NCBI RefSeq assembly: GCF_030553305.1 | Contig: NZ_JARRAH010000001.1 | Span: forward strand, 1,736,001 to 1,800,000 | DNA: 64,000 nt | Source: Halomarina ordinaria | GTDB lineage: Archaea > Halobacteriota > Halobacteria > Halobacteriales > Haloarculaceae | Direction of reading: 5' to 3' | Shown: positions 34,803 to 47,005 of the stretch, in pieces | Layout of the letters: each line of letters starts with the position of its first letter | Numbering within the stretch: position 1 is the stretch's first letter | Program-made: the position numbers and the translations under genes | Notes under the pieces: model-generated | Seen by the model: only the letters and a program-made list of their open reading frames with translations | Database searches by the model: none | Told to the model about the DNA's origin: nothing

Positions 34803-36140
34803 ATGACACCAGTCACGCGCCCCGCTTTCGACAGGCGACAGGACGCCGTCGCCGACCTCGGGTGGGACCCCACCGGTGGCGACCCGATCGCGCTCGACCC
34901 GCACGTCCAGACGGGGACGCTCATCGAGGTCCCCCCGGGGACCTACTGCGTCCCGACGGGGGAGACGGCGGCCGTGCGCGCGTCGGGCGTCGAGCGCTTC
35001 GGTCTCCGCGGCCTCGGCGACGACCCGGAGGGTGTCCGGTTCCGACCGGAGGACGAGGGGGACGCGTACATCCTCTACCTCACCGATGTCCGGGACGTCC
35101 TCCTCGAGAACTACGCGGTCGACTACGGCGAGCGCGAGACGTCCGGCGCGCTCGGCCACGTCGTCCTCGCCGACGACGACCTCCAGGTCCGTCGTCTCCG
35201 CAAACAGGGGTTCACCCCGAGCACGTCGAACGGGGACAAGTGGTTCCTCTTCCTCGCCGTCGAGGACCCGAACGGCGAGGGACTCGTCGACGACGTCGAG
35301 TACAGCGGGCCGGCGGAGATAACCGGCCACGGGGCCTCCCGCGGCTTCGGCGGGGCGTTCGACCGACACCAGGGGACGCTCACGTGGCGGAACCTCGACG
35401 TCGAGAACAACCCCGGCGACGGTGCACCGTACGTCGGGACGAGCGGGACCAACCACATGGAGAACTGCCGGTGGAAGAACTGCGCGCTGGCGGCCGCCCG
35501 CAACGGCGGGAGCGACTCCTCCATCCGCGATTCGGAAATCACCGTCGACCTCGACGACCAGAACCCGCGGAACGTCGGCACCTACGAGGCCGCGAACCCG
35601 GTCTACTGGGACCCGCAGAACTCCGAGGAGGCAGGCGGTGTCATCGAGAACGTCACCATCCGGGTCGAGGAACCGTCGGACCCTAACGGCGCCGGCTACG
35701 CGGGCGGCTCCCTGCCGGCGTGGGGCATCGTCGTCGACTCCGCCGGCGGTAACGTGACCATCGAGAACTGCGACGTCACGTGCAACGCCGACCGCGTCCC
35801 GGCGGTACTCGCGCACGCGCCCGAGAAGCGCTGGGACCGCGCGCCGCCGGACCCCGACGAGTGGGGCATCCTGCTGCGCGAGACCACCATCGTCGGCGAC
35901 GGGCGGTTGAACGAAGACGACGACCTGCGGAACGCGGCGGTCGTCCTGGAGCGACGGCCGGGGTCGGAGGTGACGGACACGACGGTCGACTGGCCGGACG
36001 CCGCTTACGGCGTCGCGCTCGTCCCGTGGTTCGACGACCGGACCGAGGCGCTCGTCGACGACTTCGGCTACGACGTGGGCGTCGCGCCCATCGACGACCC
36101 GGCGGGCAACGCGACCGTCGGGAACGTCTACGAACGCTGA
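34803..36140 (+). CDS. parallel beta-helix protein without signal peptide
   Basis: 445 residues from ATG 34803. Repeating short beta-strand turns with Asn ladders (LENYAV, WRNLDVENN, MENCRWKNC, IENVTIRV, IENCDVTC) indicate a right-handed parallel beta-helix like pectate-lyase-fold proteins. No Sec or Tat signal is seen, nor in the in-frame upstream codons, so it may be cytoplasmic, unlike most haloarchaeal relatives. Carbohydrate binding or lyase activity is possible; no catalytic residues could be assigned. Confidence 0.8.
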   Translation: MTPVTRPAFDRRQDAVADLGWDPTGGDPIALDPHVQTGTLIEVPPGTYCVPTGETAAVRASGVERFGLRGLGDDPEGVRFRPEDEGDAYILYLTDVRDVLLENYAVDYGERETSGALGHVVLADDDLQVRRLRKQGFTPSTSNGDKWFLFLAVEDPNGEGLVDDVEYSGPAEITGHGASRGFGGAFDRHQGTLTWRNLDVENNPGDGAPYVGTSGTNHMENCRWKNCALAAARNGGSDSSIRDSEITVDLDDQNPRNVGTYEAANPVYWDPQNSEEAGGVIENVTIRVEEPSDPNGAGYAGGSLPAWGIVVDSAGGNVTIENCDVTCNADRVPAVLAHAPEKRWDRAPPDPDEWGILLRETTIVGDGRLNEDDDLRNAAVVLERRPGSEVTDTTVDWPDAAYGVALVPWFDDRTEALVDDFGYDVGVAPIDDPAGNATVGNVYER

Positions 36141-36200
36141 GACGGCCCGCGAGGCGCGCCACCGTGGCTCGCCCGGCCCACCGATACGATGGCGAACCCG

Positions 36201-38423
<2,223 letters not shown>

Positions 38424-38442
38424 ACGGGCCGGTGCGACCGGA

Positions 38443-38451
38443 GCCTAATAA
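38443..38451 (-). promoter_or_regulatory. maeB TATA-like box
   Basis: CTTATTAGG on the minus strand, 20-28 bases upstream of ATG 38423; spacing fits a leaderless transcript. Confidence 0.5.
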
Positions 38452-38541
38452 GCGAGGGCAGACGCGTGTCGTACCGCCGTCGTGGCGTCCCGACCGGACT
38501 GTTTATCCTCGTATGACATGAGCGTGAAGACGACAATCAGC

Positions 38542-39108
38542 ATGTCGAGTCGTTCCCCGGCCCGTCCCCGCCGCCACCGCATCGTCGCCTCGCTCCTCCT
38601 CGTCCCGCTGTTCGCCGCCCCGGCGGCCGCTCAGCGCCCGTTCGATACGGGCACCACCGTCGGCGTCGAGGCCGCCGTCGCGTCGCTCGTCGCCCTCGTC
38701 GTCGGTGGTGGGTTGCTCGCGTTCGCGCCGACGTACACCGGCCGGACGACCCGACGGATAACCGAGGACCCCGGCGAGACGTTCGTCTACGGGGTCGGTC
38801 TGGGCGTCGCCGTCGTGGTCCTCGTGGTCGTGCTGGTGCTCACGGTGGTCGGGAGCCTGCTGGTGATTCCACTGGCCGTCGTGGTCGCGGTCGCCGGAAC
38901 ACTCGGCTACCTCGCGGCCGGCCGGGTCGTCACCGACAGCCGCCCCCTCGTGTTGCTCGTGGCCGTGTTCCTCGCGGTGGCCGTCGCCGTCGTCCCACTC
39001 CTCGGGGGTCTCCTCGGCTTCGTCCTGAGCAGCCTCGGGATGGGCGCGGCCTACCTCGACTACCGCGACGACGGCGCGTCGACGGGTGACGGGACGCCAG
39101 GGGGCTGA
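38542..39108 (+). CDS. polytopic membrane protein with signal peptide
   Basis: 188 residues from ATG 38542: basic N-terminus, signal-like helix (IVASLLLVPLFAAPAAAQ), then about five to six membrane segments with very Val/Ala/Gly-rich sequence and a loop TGRTTRRITEDPGETFVYG. A TATA-like TTTATCC at about 38500 favours 38542 over the in-frame ATGs at 38518 and 38482. Similar small proteins with bactofilin-type partners occur in haloarchaea, but no partner is here. Family not identified with certainty. Confidence 0.72.
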   Translation: MSSRSPARPRRHRIVASLLLVPLFAAPAAAQRPFDTGTTVGVEAAVASLVALVVGGGLLAFAPTYTGRTTRRITEDPGETFVYGVGLGVAVVVLVVVLVLTVVGSLLVIPLAVVVAVAGTLGYLAAGRVVTDSRPLVLLVAVFLAVAVAVVPLLGGLLGFVLSSLGMGAAYLDYRDDGASTGDGTPGG

Positions 39109-39157
39109 CGACCGGCCGTCCCACCCGCCGTCACGTCGGTCGTCACGGGCTGCACAC

Positions 39158-39604
39158 CTACTCGCGGACGAACGTCACCGGGCAGGGGGCGTTGAGCATC
39201 ACCTCCTGGGCCGTACTCCCGAAGACGGCCTTCCCGGCGGGGGTGCGCTTGCGTCCGCCGACGACGACGAGGTTCGCCCCGGTGCCGCGTGCCAGCGCGA
39301 CGATGCGTTCGCCGTGGGGGCCGACCGCCCCCCGGACGACGTACTCGACGCCGCCGGCGTCGAACGTCGACGCGAGCGAGCGAACCGTCGCGTGGCGACT
39401 CGCCACCTCGTCGGGGTCGACCGGCCCGTCCGGGTCGTAGTCGAGCTGTTCGACCACCGCGGCGAACTCCGCCTCGGTGAAGACGTGCGCGAGCGTCACC
39501 GTCGCGCCCGCCGGGCCGGCGATGTCGCTGACCGTCCGCGCCAGCGCGTCGATGCGGTCTTCGTCACCCTCACCGACTGCGAGCAGGACTGTGTCGAGTG
39601 CCAT
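39158..39604 (-). CDS. universal stress protein UspA family
   Basis: 148 residues from ATG 39604 (MALDTVLLAVGEGDEDRI). The nucleotide-binding end reads VVGGRKRTPAGKAVFGSTAQEV, the G-x2-R-x-GK-x3-GS form. The open frame extends further upstream to 40000 but that part overlaps the divergent trmB gene and is non-coding in look. Single gene; expression and role unknown. Confidence 0.88.
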   Translation of the reverse strand: MALDTVLLAVGEGDEDRIDALARTVSDIAGPAGATVTLAHVFTEAEFAAVVEQLDYDPDGPVDPDEVASRHATVRSLASTFDAGGVEYVVRGAVGPHGERIVALARGTGANLVVVGGRKRTPAGKAVFGSTAQEVMLNAPCPVTFVRE

Positions 39605-39768
39605 GGCGCTAGCGAACACGTCGCGCACGAACAGCGTTTCGGTCGCTTCGATGACAGCTGACGGGAAGTCGTCCGTGGAGTTCGGGGCCCCGTCCGGTGC
39701 CGTATGCGACTGTGATGGCGAAACGAGTCGACAAGAAGGCTTTACGCGCCGGCGACCAGTGCACGACC

Positions 39769-40848
39769 ATGGACACCGAGGCGCTCGTGGCGACGTTTCG
39801 CGAGGCGGGACTGTCGCCGTACCAGGCCAGCACGTACGTCGCGCTGCTCGACCTCGGAACCGCCTCCGCGACCGAACTGGCAGAGGCGGCCGAGGTCCCC
39901 TCGGCGCGCATCTACGACGTCCTGCGGGACCTGGAGTCGCGGGGGTACATCGAGACCTACGAGCGAGAGCACCGCTGCGCGCGGGCGCACAGCCCCGCAC
40001 AGGTGCTCGCCGACCTGCGCGAGCGCGCCACGGAGTTCGAGGCGGCCGCCGAGGAGGTCGAGGCGCGCTGGGAACAGCCGGACGTGAAGAGCCCCCGCGC
40101 GAGTCTCGTCCACCGTTTCGACACCGTCCTCGACCGGGCGCGGACGTGCATCGAGCGGGCGACCCACCAGGTCCAACTGTCGGTGAGCGAGTCCGAGTTC
40201 GGGTCGCTACGCGGGTCCCTTCGTGCGGCCCGCGAGCGGGGCGCCGCGGTCAACGTCGTCGTCCACACGGACCCCGACGCGCCGGCACCCGAACGCGCGC
40301 GCTTCGAGGGCATCTGCAGCGAGGTGCGCCACCGGCCGCTCCCCGCACCGTTCGTCGCGCTCGTCGACCGTCACCAGACCTGCTTCGCTCACCACGCCGA
40401 CTCGGTCGACCGCTACGGCGTCCTCGTCGACGACCGGGCGCACACCTACGTCTTCAACTGGTACTTCCAGACCTGCCTCTGGGAGCCGTGGCCGGTCGTC
40501 CACAGCGACGGGGAGGACGGCCTCCCGCGCGAGTACGTCGACCTGCGGCGCTGTCTCCGGGACGTGACGCCGGCGCTCGCCGACGGCGCGACCGTCCGCG
40601 TCACCGTCGAGGGACGGGACCTCACGAGCGGCGACCCGCGCACGATACGCGGCGACGTCGTGGACGTGCGGACGGCGTCGGAGGTGTCGGGCGCGACGCC
40701 GAGTCTGCGTGACCTCGCGGGGCGGGCCACGCTCGTCGTCGACGACGGCGAGCGGACCCACGCGGTCGGTGGGTGGGGTGCCGTCGTCGAGGAGGTCGAG
40801 GCGACGCGGATCACCGTCGACGACATCGATTGGCCCAGCGACAGGTAG
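39769..40848 (+). CDS. TrmB-family sugar-sensing transcription regulator
   Basis: 359 residues from ATG 39769; a TATA-like GCTTTACG about 30 bases upstream supports a leaderless start. Residues 8-75 are the TrmB winged helix (GLSPYQASTYVALLDLG, SARIYDVLRDLESRGYIE), followed by a coiled segment and the effector domain with the HKD-like middle and FNWYFQTCLWEPW. TrmB proteins bind sugars and control sugar transport and central carbon genes. The adjacent ABC operon starts 87 bp downstream behind a palindrome, so it is the probable target. Confidence 0.92.
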   Translation: MDTEALVATFREAGLSPYQASTYVALLDLGTASATELAEAAEVPSARIYDVLRDLESRGYIETYEREHRCARAHSPAQVLADLRERATEFEAAAEEVEARWEQPDVKSPRASLVHRFDTVLDRARTCIERATHQVQLSVSESEFGSLRGSLRAARERGAAVNVVVHTDPDAPAPERARFEGICSEVRHRPLPAPFVALVDRHQTCFAHHADSVDRYGVLVDDRAHTYVFNWYFQTCLWEPWPVVHSDGEDGLPREYVDLRRCLRDVTPALADGATVRVTVEGRDLTSGDPRTIRGDVVDVRTASEVSGATPSLRDLAGRATLVVDDGERTHAVGGWGAVVEEVEATRITVDDIDWPSDR

Positions 40849-40875
40849 CCCGCCGTGAACTCCATCTTCTCGTAT

Positions 40876-40893
40876 CAACTACGGCCGTTGTAG
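40876..40893 (+). promoter_or_regulatory. imperfect palindrome upstream of the ABC operon TATA box (candidate TrmB site)
   Basis: An 18-bp palindrome with 7 of 9 matching positions per half and a perfect ACGGCCGT centre (40881-40888). It contains TAC-N7-GTA. It ends about 8 bp before the TATA box at 40900-40908, the place of an activator near BRE. Resemblance to the published Halobacterium TrmB motif (TACT-N7/8-GAGTA) is partial. Confidence 0.5.
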
Positions 40894-40899
40894 TACAGT

Positions 40900-40908
40900 A
40901 ATTATATT
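40900..40908 (+). promoter_or_regulatory. ABC operon TATA box
   Basis: TAATTATAT core, 28-36 bases before ATG 40936 of the solute-binding protein gene; the clearest A/T patch in this region. Confidence 0.65.
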
Positions 40909-40935
40909 CCCTGTTCGGCCGACTCGTGACAGGCA

Positions 40936-42405
40936 ATGCCACGGGACAGCAGTAGAGAGAGCGGTGGCCGGCGGGCCACTCGACGCCGGTTCATCGCCGC
41001 GGCCGGCGCAGCGGGCGTCAGCGCCGGGTTCGCTGGGTGTCTGTACGGGACGACCGGGTCCGGGGGGGAGACGGTCGTCTCGTTCGGGTTCGACCCGTCG
41101 GCCGCCCAGGCGGTCGGCGACGAGATACGGGCCCTGTTCCACGAGGAGGGGGGCCTCTCGAACGACATCCGCATCACGTTCGAACCCGGCGTCCAGGACT
41201 CGGGGAGTCGGCGCGACAAGTACATGCGACAACTCACCGGCGGCGAGGCCGACCCGGACCTCATCCTGATGGACTCCGGGTGGACGCGGACGTTCATCGA
41301 CCGCGAACTGGTGACGAACCTGAGTTCCTTCCTCCCCCAGGACGTCCTCGACACCGTCGAGTCGGAGTACCTCGAATCGAGCCTCTCGACGGCCATGGGG
41401 AGCGACGGGAGCCTCTACGGCGTACCGCTGTTCCCCGACTTCGGCGTCATGCAGTACCGGAAGGACCTCGTCAGGAACGCGGGCTTCCAGCCGGACGAGG
41501 ACGACTGGGCGACCGAACCGATGACCTGGGAGCGGTTCTCGCAGATCATGGCCGAGACGCTCCAGGCGAACGCGGACGAGGAGGAGTCGCTTCGCTACGG
41601 CTACGTCTTCCCGTTCGACAGCTACGAGGGGCTCTCGTGTTGCTCGTTCAACGAGATGATGACCTCCTGGGGCGGCGCGTACTTCGGGGGGCGCGACAAC
41701 CTCTTCGGCCCCATCGGTGAACGGCCCATCACCGTCGACACCGAACCCGTGGTGAACTCCATCCGGATGGCCCGGTCGTTCATCTACGGCGAGGACGACG
41801 ACGCGGCGCTCGACGGCTACCCCCGCATCTCGCCGGAGAACGTCCTCTCGTGGTCGGAGCCGAACGTCCACAACGCGATGGTCAACGGCGAGACCGTCGC
41901 CCAGCGCAACTGGCCGTACTCCATCGCCACGAACGCCACCGAGGAGAACTACGGCACCGACTACGGCGTGATGCCCCTGCCCTACGCCACCGAACCGTCG
42001 AACGCACAGGCCGAGGGGACGGGCGGCACCACCTCCGCGCTCGGGGGCTGGAACATGACGGTCAACCCGAACACGGAGGTGCCCGACGCGGTCCGCGAGG
42101 TCATCGAGGCGGCGACCACCGACGAGGTGATGCTCGGCCTGTTCCGCATCTGGGGGTGGCTCCCGCCGAAGCTCGAACTGCTGCGGACGCAGGCCGCCCG
42201 CGACATCGAGCCGACCGGACGCTACGCCGAGACGCTCTACGTCGCCGGCCAGAACAGCATGCCGCGGCCGGTGACGGTGCTCTGGCCACAGGAGTCGAGC
42301 GCCATCTCGAGTGCGGTCAACGGGTCGGCCTCGCGCGAACAGGCACCGGCGGGGGCGATGACGGACCTGAAGAACGAACTGCAAGTCATCGAGGGGAGTA
42401 CGTAA
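40936..42405 (+). CDS. sugar ABC transporter solute-binding lipoprotein (family 1)
   Basis: 489 residues. A Tat signal (RRRFIAAAGAAG, RR at 16-17) ends in a lipobox with Cys35 (GFAGC), so the protein is exported folded and lipid-anchored outside. The fold is family-1 solute-binding: PDLILMDSGWTRTFID, YGVPLFPDFGVMQYRKDL, PMTWERFSQIMAETLQ, GWNMTVNPNT. CUT1 sugar or oligosaccharide binding is expected from the partners; the exact sugar is unknown. First gene of a four-gene transporter operon. Confidence 0.95.
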   Translation: MPRDSSRESGGRRATRRRFIAAAGAAGVSAGFAGCLYGTTGSGGETVVSFGFDPSAAQAVGDEIRALFHEEGGLSNDIRITFEPGVQDSGSRRDKYMRQLTGGEADPDLILMDSGWTRTFIDRELVTNLSSFLPQDVLDTVESEYLESSLSTAMGSDGSLYGVPLFPDFGVMQYRKDLVRNAGFQPDEDDWATEPMTWERFSQIMAETLQANADEEESLRYGYVFPFDSYEGLSCCSFNEMMTSWGGAYFGGRDNLFGPIGERPITVDTEPVVNSIRMARSFIYGEDDDAALDGYPRISPENVLSWSEPNVHNAMVNGETVAQRNWPYSIATNATEENYGTDYGVMPLPYATEPSNAQAEGTGGTTSALGGWNMTVNPNTEVPDAVREVIEAATTDEVMLGLFRIWGWLPPKLELLRTQAARDIEPTGRYAETLYVAGQNSMPRPVTVLWPQESSAISSAVNGSASREQAPAGAMTDLKNELQVIEGST

Positions 42406-42407
42406 CC

Positions 42408-43394
42408 ATGGGAACTGAAACCGAAACACGAACGCAACGCGACGCCGGAGGCGGCCGGTCCGGGGCGTACACCCGGTCGGTGCGCTGGCTAGAGACGCTC
42501 GACGAATCGCAGTTCGCCTACCTGCTGCTGGCCCCGGTGTTCCTGTTGCTCGGGCTCATCGCGTTCTGGCCGCTGCTGAGCACGTTCGAACTGTCCCTGC
42601 ACGCGGACCGGTTGACGGGGGCGACGCGCGTGGGCGAGTTCGTCGGCCTCCAGAACTACGTCGAACTGTTCACGGGCCAGAAGGCGCTCGTCAACCCCTT
42701 CTTCAGCCTCGAACAGCCCCTCCAGAGCGCGCTGGTGGTGACGCTCGTGTTCACCGTCGTCAGCGTCCTCTTCGAGACGGTCATCGGCTTCGGCCAGGCG
42801 CTGGTGCTCGACCAGGACTTCCGCGGCCGGCGCTGGGTCCGCGTCGCCATCATCCTCCCGTGGGCGGTGCCCATCGTCATCCAGGGGATGATCTTCTACC
42901 TGATGTTCCAGCCGGGCGTCGGCTTCGCCGTCGGACCCCTCTCCGACCTCGGCATCATCTCCAGTCAGCCGTTCAACGACCTCGGGAGTTCGCTCCTGCT
43001 CATCATCGTCGCCGACATCTGGAAGACGTCGGCGTTCATGGCGCTGCTCATCCTCGCGGGACTCCAGAGCATCGACCGCTCGCTGTACGACGTCGCGCGC
43101 GTCTCGGGGGCCTCCCGCGTCCAGCAGTTCCGCTACATCACGCTCCCGCTCGTCATCCCGACGGTGGCCGTCGCGATGCTGTTTCGCACTATCGACGCGG
43201 CGCGCGTCTTCGGCCTCATCGAGGCCTCCGGCGCGGGCTGTACGACCGTCCCCTCGCTCTCGTGTCAAGTGGTGACGACGTTCTTCACCATCGGCCGGTA
43301 CGGGACGGCCGCCGCCATCGCCTTTACCACGGCGGGCATCATCTCGCTGCTCGTGGCCGTGAACATCGCCCGCCTCGCACGGGGGGGTCTCTGA
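42408..43394 (+). CDS. sugar ABC transporter permease (MalF/UgpA-type)
   Basis: 328 residues from ATG 42408, two bases after the binding-protein stop. Six membrane helices; the EAA loop reads DVARVSGASRVQQFRYITLP near 225-244, where the ATPase docks. CUT1 family with the second permease next door. The frame is also open far upstream, but that overlaps the binding-protein gene and is not coding. Confidence 0.94.
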   Translation: MGTETETRTQRDAGGGRSGAYTRSVRWLETLDESQFAYLLLAPVFLLLGLIAFWPLLSTFELSLHADRLTGATRVGEFVGLQNYVELFTGQKALVNPFFSLEQPLQSALVVTLVFTVVSVLFETVIGFGQALVLDQDFRGRRWVRVAIILPWAVPIVIQGMIFYLMFQPGVGFAVGPLSDLGIISSQPFNDLGSSLLLIIVADIWKTSAFMALLILAGLQSIDRSLYDVARVSGASRVQQFRYITLPLVIPTVAVAMLFRTIDAARVFGLIEASGAGCTTVPSLSCQVVTTFFTIGRYGTAAAIAFTTAGIISLLVAVNIARLARGGL

Positions 43395-43395
43395 G

Positions 43396-44319
43396 ATGGC
43401 GACCGAGTCAGAGTCCAACGATGGACCGTTCACCCGCTGGGTCCAGGGGGCCATCAGCGACCCCGAACGGACCTACCGGGCGATGTTCTACGTCGTGATG
43501 ATATTCTTCCTCGTCACGACGCTGTTCCCGCTCTACTACCTGCTGGTCATCGCGCTCACGCCGACGAGCGCCATCCAGGACATGGGTCTGCTCCCGAAGG
43601 GGTTCAACCCGGGAGCGTTCGTCGAGATATTCGAGGTGGTGCCCATCCACTTCTACCTGTTCAACAGCTTCGTGCTCGCGACCGTCACGACGGTCATCGT
43701 CATCGCGCTGGCGTCGCTCGCGGGGTACGTCTTCGGCCGACTGGAGTTCCCCGGCCGGGTGCCGCTGATGCTGTCGGTGCTCGCCATCTCCTACTTCCCG
43801 CCGGCGGCGTTCCTGCTCCCGCTGTACCAGCTGTTCCAGGGCGACGTGATGGTCTTCGGCGTGCAGGTGTTCCCCCGGGTCATCAACACGCCGCCCGCGA
43901 TGGTGCTGCCGTTCAGCGCGCTGTTCCTCCCCCTCTCCATCTTCATCCTCACGACGTTCTACAGCCAGATTCCGGACGGCCTCGAGGACGCCGCCCGGGT
44001 CGAGGGGTCGACGCGGCTGGGCGCGCTGTTCCGCGTCATCATCCCGCTGTCGGCGCCGGGCGTCGCCACGGCGGCCGTCCTCACGTTCATCTCGGTGTAC
44101 AACGAGTTCTTCTTCTCGTACCTGATGGTCACGAGCGGGAAGTTCACCAACTGGGCGCCGATGGTCTACGGTATCCTCAACTACCAGACGCAGTACTCGA
44201 CGCTGTACAACCTGATGGCGGCGGCCTCCATCGTGGCCGTCATCCCCGTCGCCATCCTCGTCGTCGTCGCACAGGAGAAGATCGTCAGCGGCCTCACGGC
44301 AGGGGCACTCAAGGAGTGA
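43396..44319 (+). CDS. sugar ABC transporter permease (MalG/UgpE-type)
   Basis: 307 residues, one base after the previous stop. Six membrane helices with the EAA loop DAARVEGSTRLGALFRVIIP near 198-217 and the MalG-type start (TTLFPLYYLLVIALTP). Partner of the upstream permease in a heterodimeric CUT1 channel. Confidence 0.95.
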   Translation: MATESESNDGPFTRWVQGAISDPERTYRAMFYVVMIFFLVTTLFPLYYLLVIALTPTSAIQDMGLLPKGFNPGAFVEIFEVVPIHFYLFNSFVLATVTTVIVIALASLAGYVFGRLEFPGRVPLMLSVLAISYFPPAAFLLPLYQLFQGDVMVFGVQVFPRVINTPPAMVLPFSALFLPLSIFILTTFYSQIPDGLEDAARVEGSTRLGALFRVIIPLSAPGVATAAVLTFISVYNEFFFSYLMVTSGKFTNWAPMVYGILNYQTQYSTLYNLMAAASIVAVIPVAILVVVAQEKIVSGLTAGALKE

Positions 44320-44330
44320 AGTGATTCATC

Positions 44331-45476
<1,146 letters not shown>

Positions 45477-45477
45477 C

Positions 45478-45672
45478 GTGGACCCGCTGCTCTACCTCGG
45501 CGGCGTGACCCTCCTCTTCTTCTTCTGGGTCTACGGTATCGTCGCGTTCGTCCGCGACCTCCGGGGGCGGTACCTGCCGGCGCTGCGACAGTACCGGCGC
45601 GGCCGGGCGGTCGAGCAGGAGCGAGAGGAGCGCGAACGGGAGCGAGAGGAGCGCGAACGGCAGCTCTACTGA
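45478..45672 (+). CDS. small membrane protein with charged coiled tail, end of ABC operon
   Basis: 64 residues from GTG 45478 (or 68 from GTG 45466, which would overlap the ATPase gene). One membrane helix (LLYLGGVTLLFFFWVYGIVAF) is followed by a basic stretch and an Arg/Glu-rich heptad-like tail (EQEREERERERE). Small proteins of this kind occur after sugar ABC operons in haloarchaea; a role as transporter accessory is inferred. The upstream GGGGTGAG fits as a ribosome site for 45478. Confidence 0.72.
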   Translation: MDPLLYLGGVTLLFFFWVYGIVAFVRDLRGRYLPALRQYRRGRAVEQEREEREREREERERQLY

Positions 45673-45758
45673 CTCCGACGACCCGGAGAGGGCGGTCGGA
45701 TTTCGGCGACGATGGAACGACACATGAATCACGGTCCAATCACGAAGTCGATACGAGA

Positions 45759-46841
45759 ATGGCACCACGAATTGGCATCATCGGTCTAGGAAACATCGGC
45801 CACATCCACGCCGAGCACCTGGAGTCGCTCGCCGCGGAGGGGGTCGTCGAGGTCGCGGGCGGAATGGACATCGCCTCGGAGGCGTGCGAGCACTTCGAGA
45901 ACCGCTTCGGCGTGCGCGCCTACGAGCACCCCGAGGTGCTGTACGAGGACGTCGACGGCGTCATCATCGCCACGCCGAACCGCTTCCACGAGGAGTACGC
46001 TGTCTCGGCGTTCGACGCCGGTCTCGACGTCCTGCTGGAGAAACCCATCGGACACACGCTGGAGAGCGCAGAGCGCATCGTCGCGGCCGCGGAGACCGCC
46101 GAGGGGAACGCGATGGTGGGCTTCCTCAACCGGTTCAACGACGCCGTCAAGGTGTTCAAGGACTACCAGCGCGAGGGGCGCTTCGGCGAGGTCACCCACG
46201 TCGAGGCGAACTACGTCCGCCGGCGGGGCGTCCCCGGCCGCGGGTCGTGGTTCACCAACCGCGAGATATCCGGCGGCGGGGCGCTCGTCGACATCGGCGT
46301 CCACGCCATCGACCTCGCGCTCCACCTCCTCTCGTACCCGCCGGTCGAGGAGGTCAACGGCGTGACCCGCTCGACGTTCGGCGGGCGCGACGACTACACC
46401 TACCTCGAGATGTGGGGCGAGGACACCGAGGGCACCTTCGACGTCGACGACTCCGCGAGCGCGTTCATCCGCTGCGCGGACGACCGGACGGTCTCGCTGG
46501 AGGTGGCGTGGGCGAGCAACCGACCGCCGACGACGGAGTTCGTCGTCCACGGCACCGAGGCCGGCGCGACGCTCGACCTCGACGGCAACCTCACCATCTA
46601 CGAGACGAGTTCCGAGGGCGCCCCCCACTTCACCGACGCGACGGTGACGACGCGCAACCGACCGCCGATGCGCTCGGAACTGCGCGCGTTCGTCGACACG
46701 GTGGCACGCGACGAACCCCCCCGGCTGAACACGCTCGAACAGGGCCTCGTGGTCCAGCGCATCCTCGACGGCATCTACCGCTCCTCCGAGACCGGCCGTG
46801 CCGTCTCCGTCCAGGGGAACGCCCTCTCCGTCTCCGACTGA
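45759..46841 (+). CDS. Gfo/Idh/MocA-family oxidoreductase 1
   Basis: 360 residues. The nucleotide-binding Rossmann start IGIIGLGNIGHIHAEHL is followed by the EKPI motif (about 95) and the sugar-binding domain with GGGALVDIGVHAIDLALHLL, where the His/Asp positions used for catalysis occur. Members oxidise or reduce sugars, inositols or ketosugars with NAD(P). Not within the ABC transcript by a short gap (86 bp); likely sugar catabolism. Confidence 0.93.
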   Translation: MAPRIGIIGLGNIGHIHAEHLESLAAEGVVEVAGGMDIASEACEHFENRFGVRAYEHPEVLYEDVDGVIIATPNRFHEEYAVSAFDAGLDVLLEKPIGHTLESAERIVAAAETAEGNAMVGFLNRFNDAVKVFKDYQREGRFGEVTHVEANYVRRRGVPGRGSWFTNREISGGGALVDIGVHAIDLALHLLSYPPVEEVNGVTRSTFGGRDDYTYLEMWGEDTEGTFDVDDSASAFIRCADDRTVSLEVAWASNRPPTTEFVVHGTEAGATLDLDGNLTIYETSSEGAPHFTDATVTTRNRPPMRSELRAFVDTVARDEPPRLNTLEQGLVVQRILDGIYRSSETGRAVSVQGNALSVSD

Positions 46842-46844
46842 CCT

Positions 46845-46867
46845 CGACCCCGACCCCGACCCCGACC
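46845..46867. repeat. short CGACCC tandem repeat
   Basis: Nearly four copies of CGACCC directly after the stop codon of the oxidoreductase gene; noncoding and probably slippage-derived. Confidence 0.8.
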
Positions 46868-47005
46868 GTTCGTCGGCCGACCGACGCCGGAGCGATGCGG
46901 CCGAGCGCCGGTGCCCCCGACGGTCGTGACGACCGGGACGGCCGGGACGTTAAGGTGCCCCGACGACGAAACGCCGTCGAACGACAGCGGTCCGACACTC
47001 AACCC

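Noticed and set aside
36153..36168. 16-base identity with 53553-53568 as a possible attachment site or mobile-element scar
   Set aside because: No flanking integrase, no target duplication, very GC-rich motif with a palindromic core; chance is likely.
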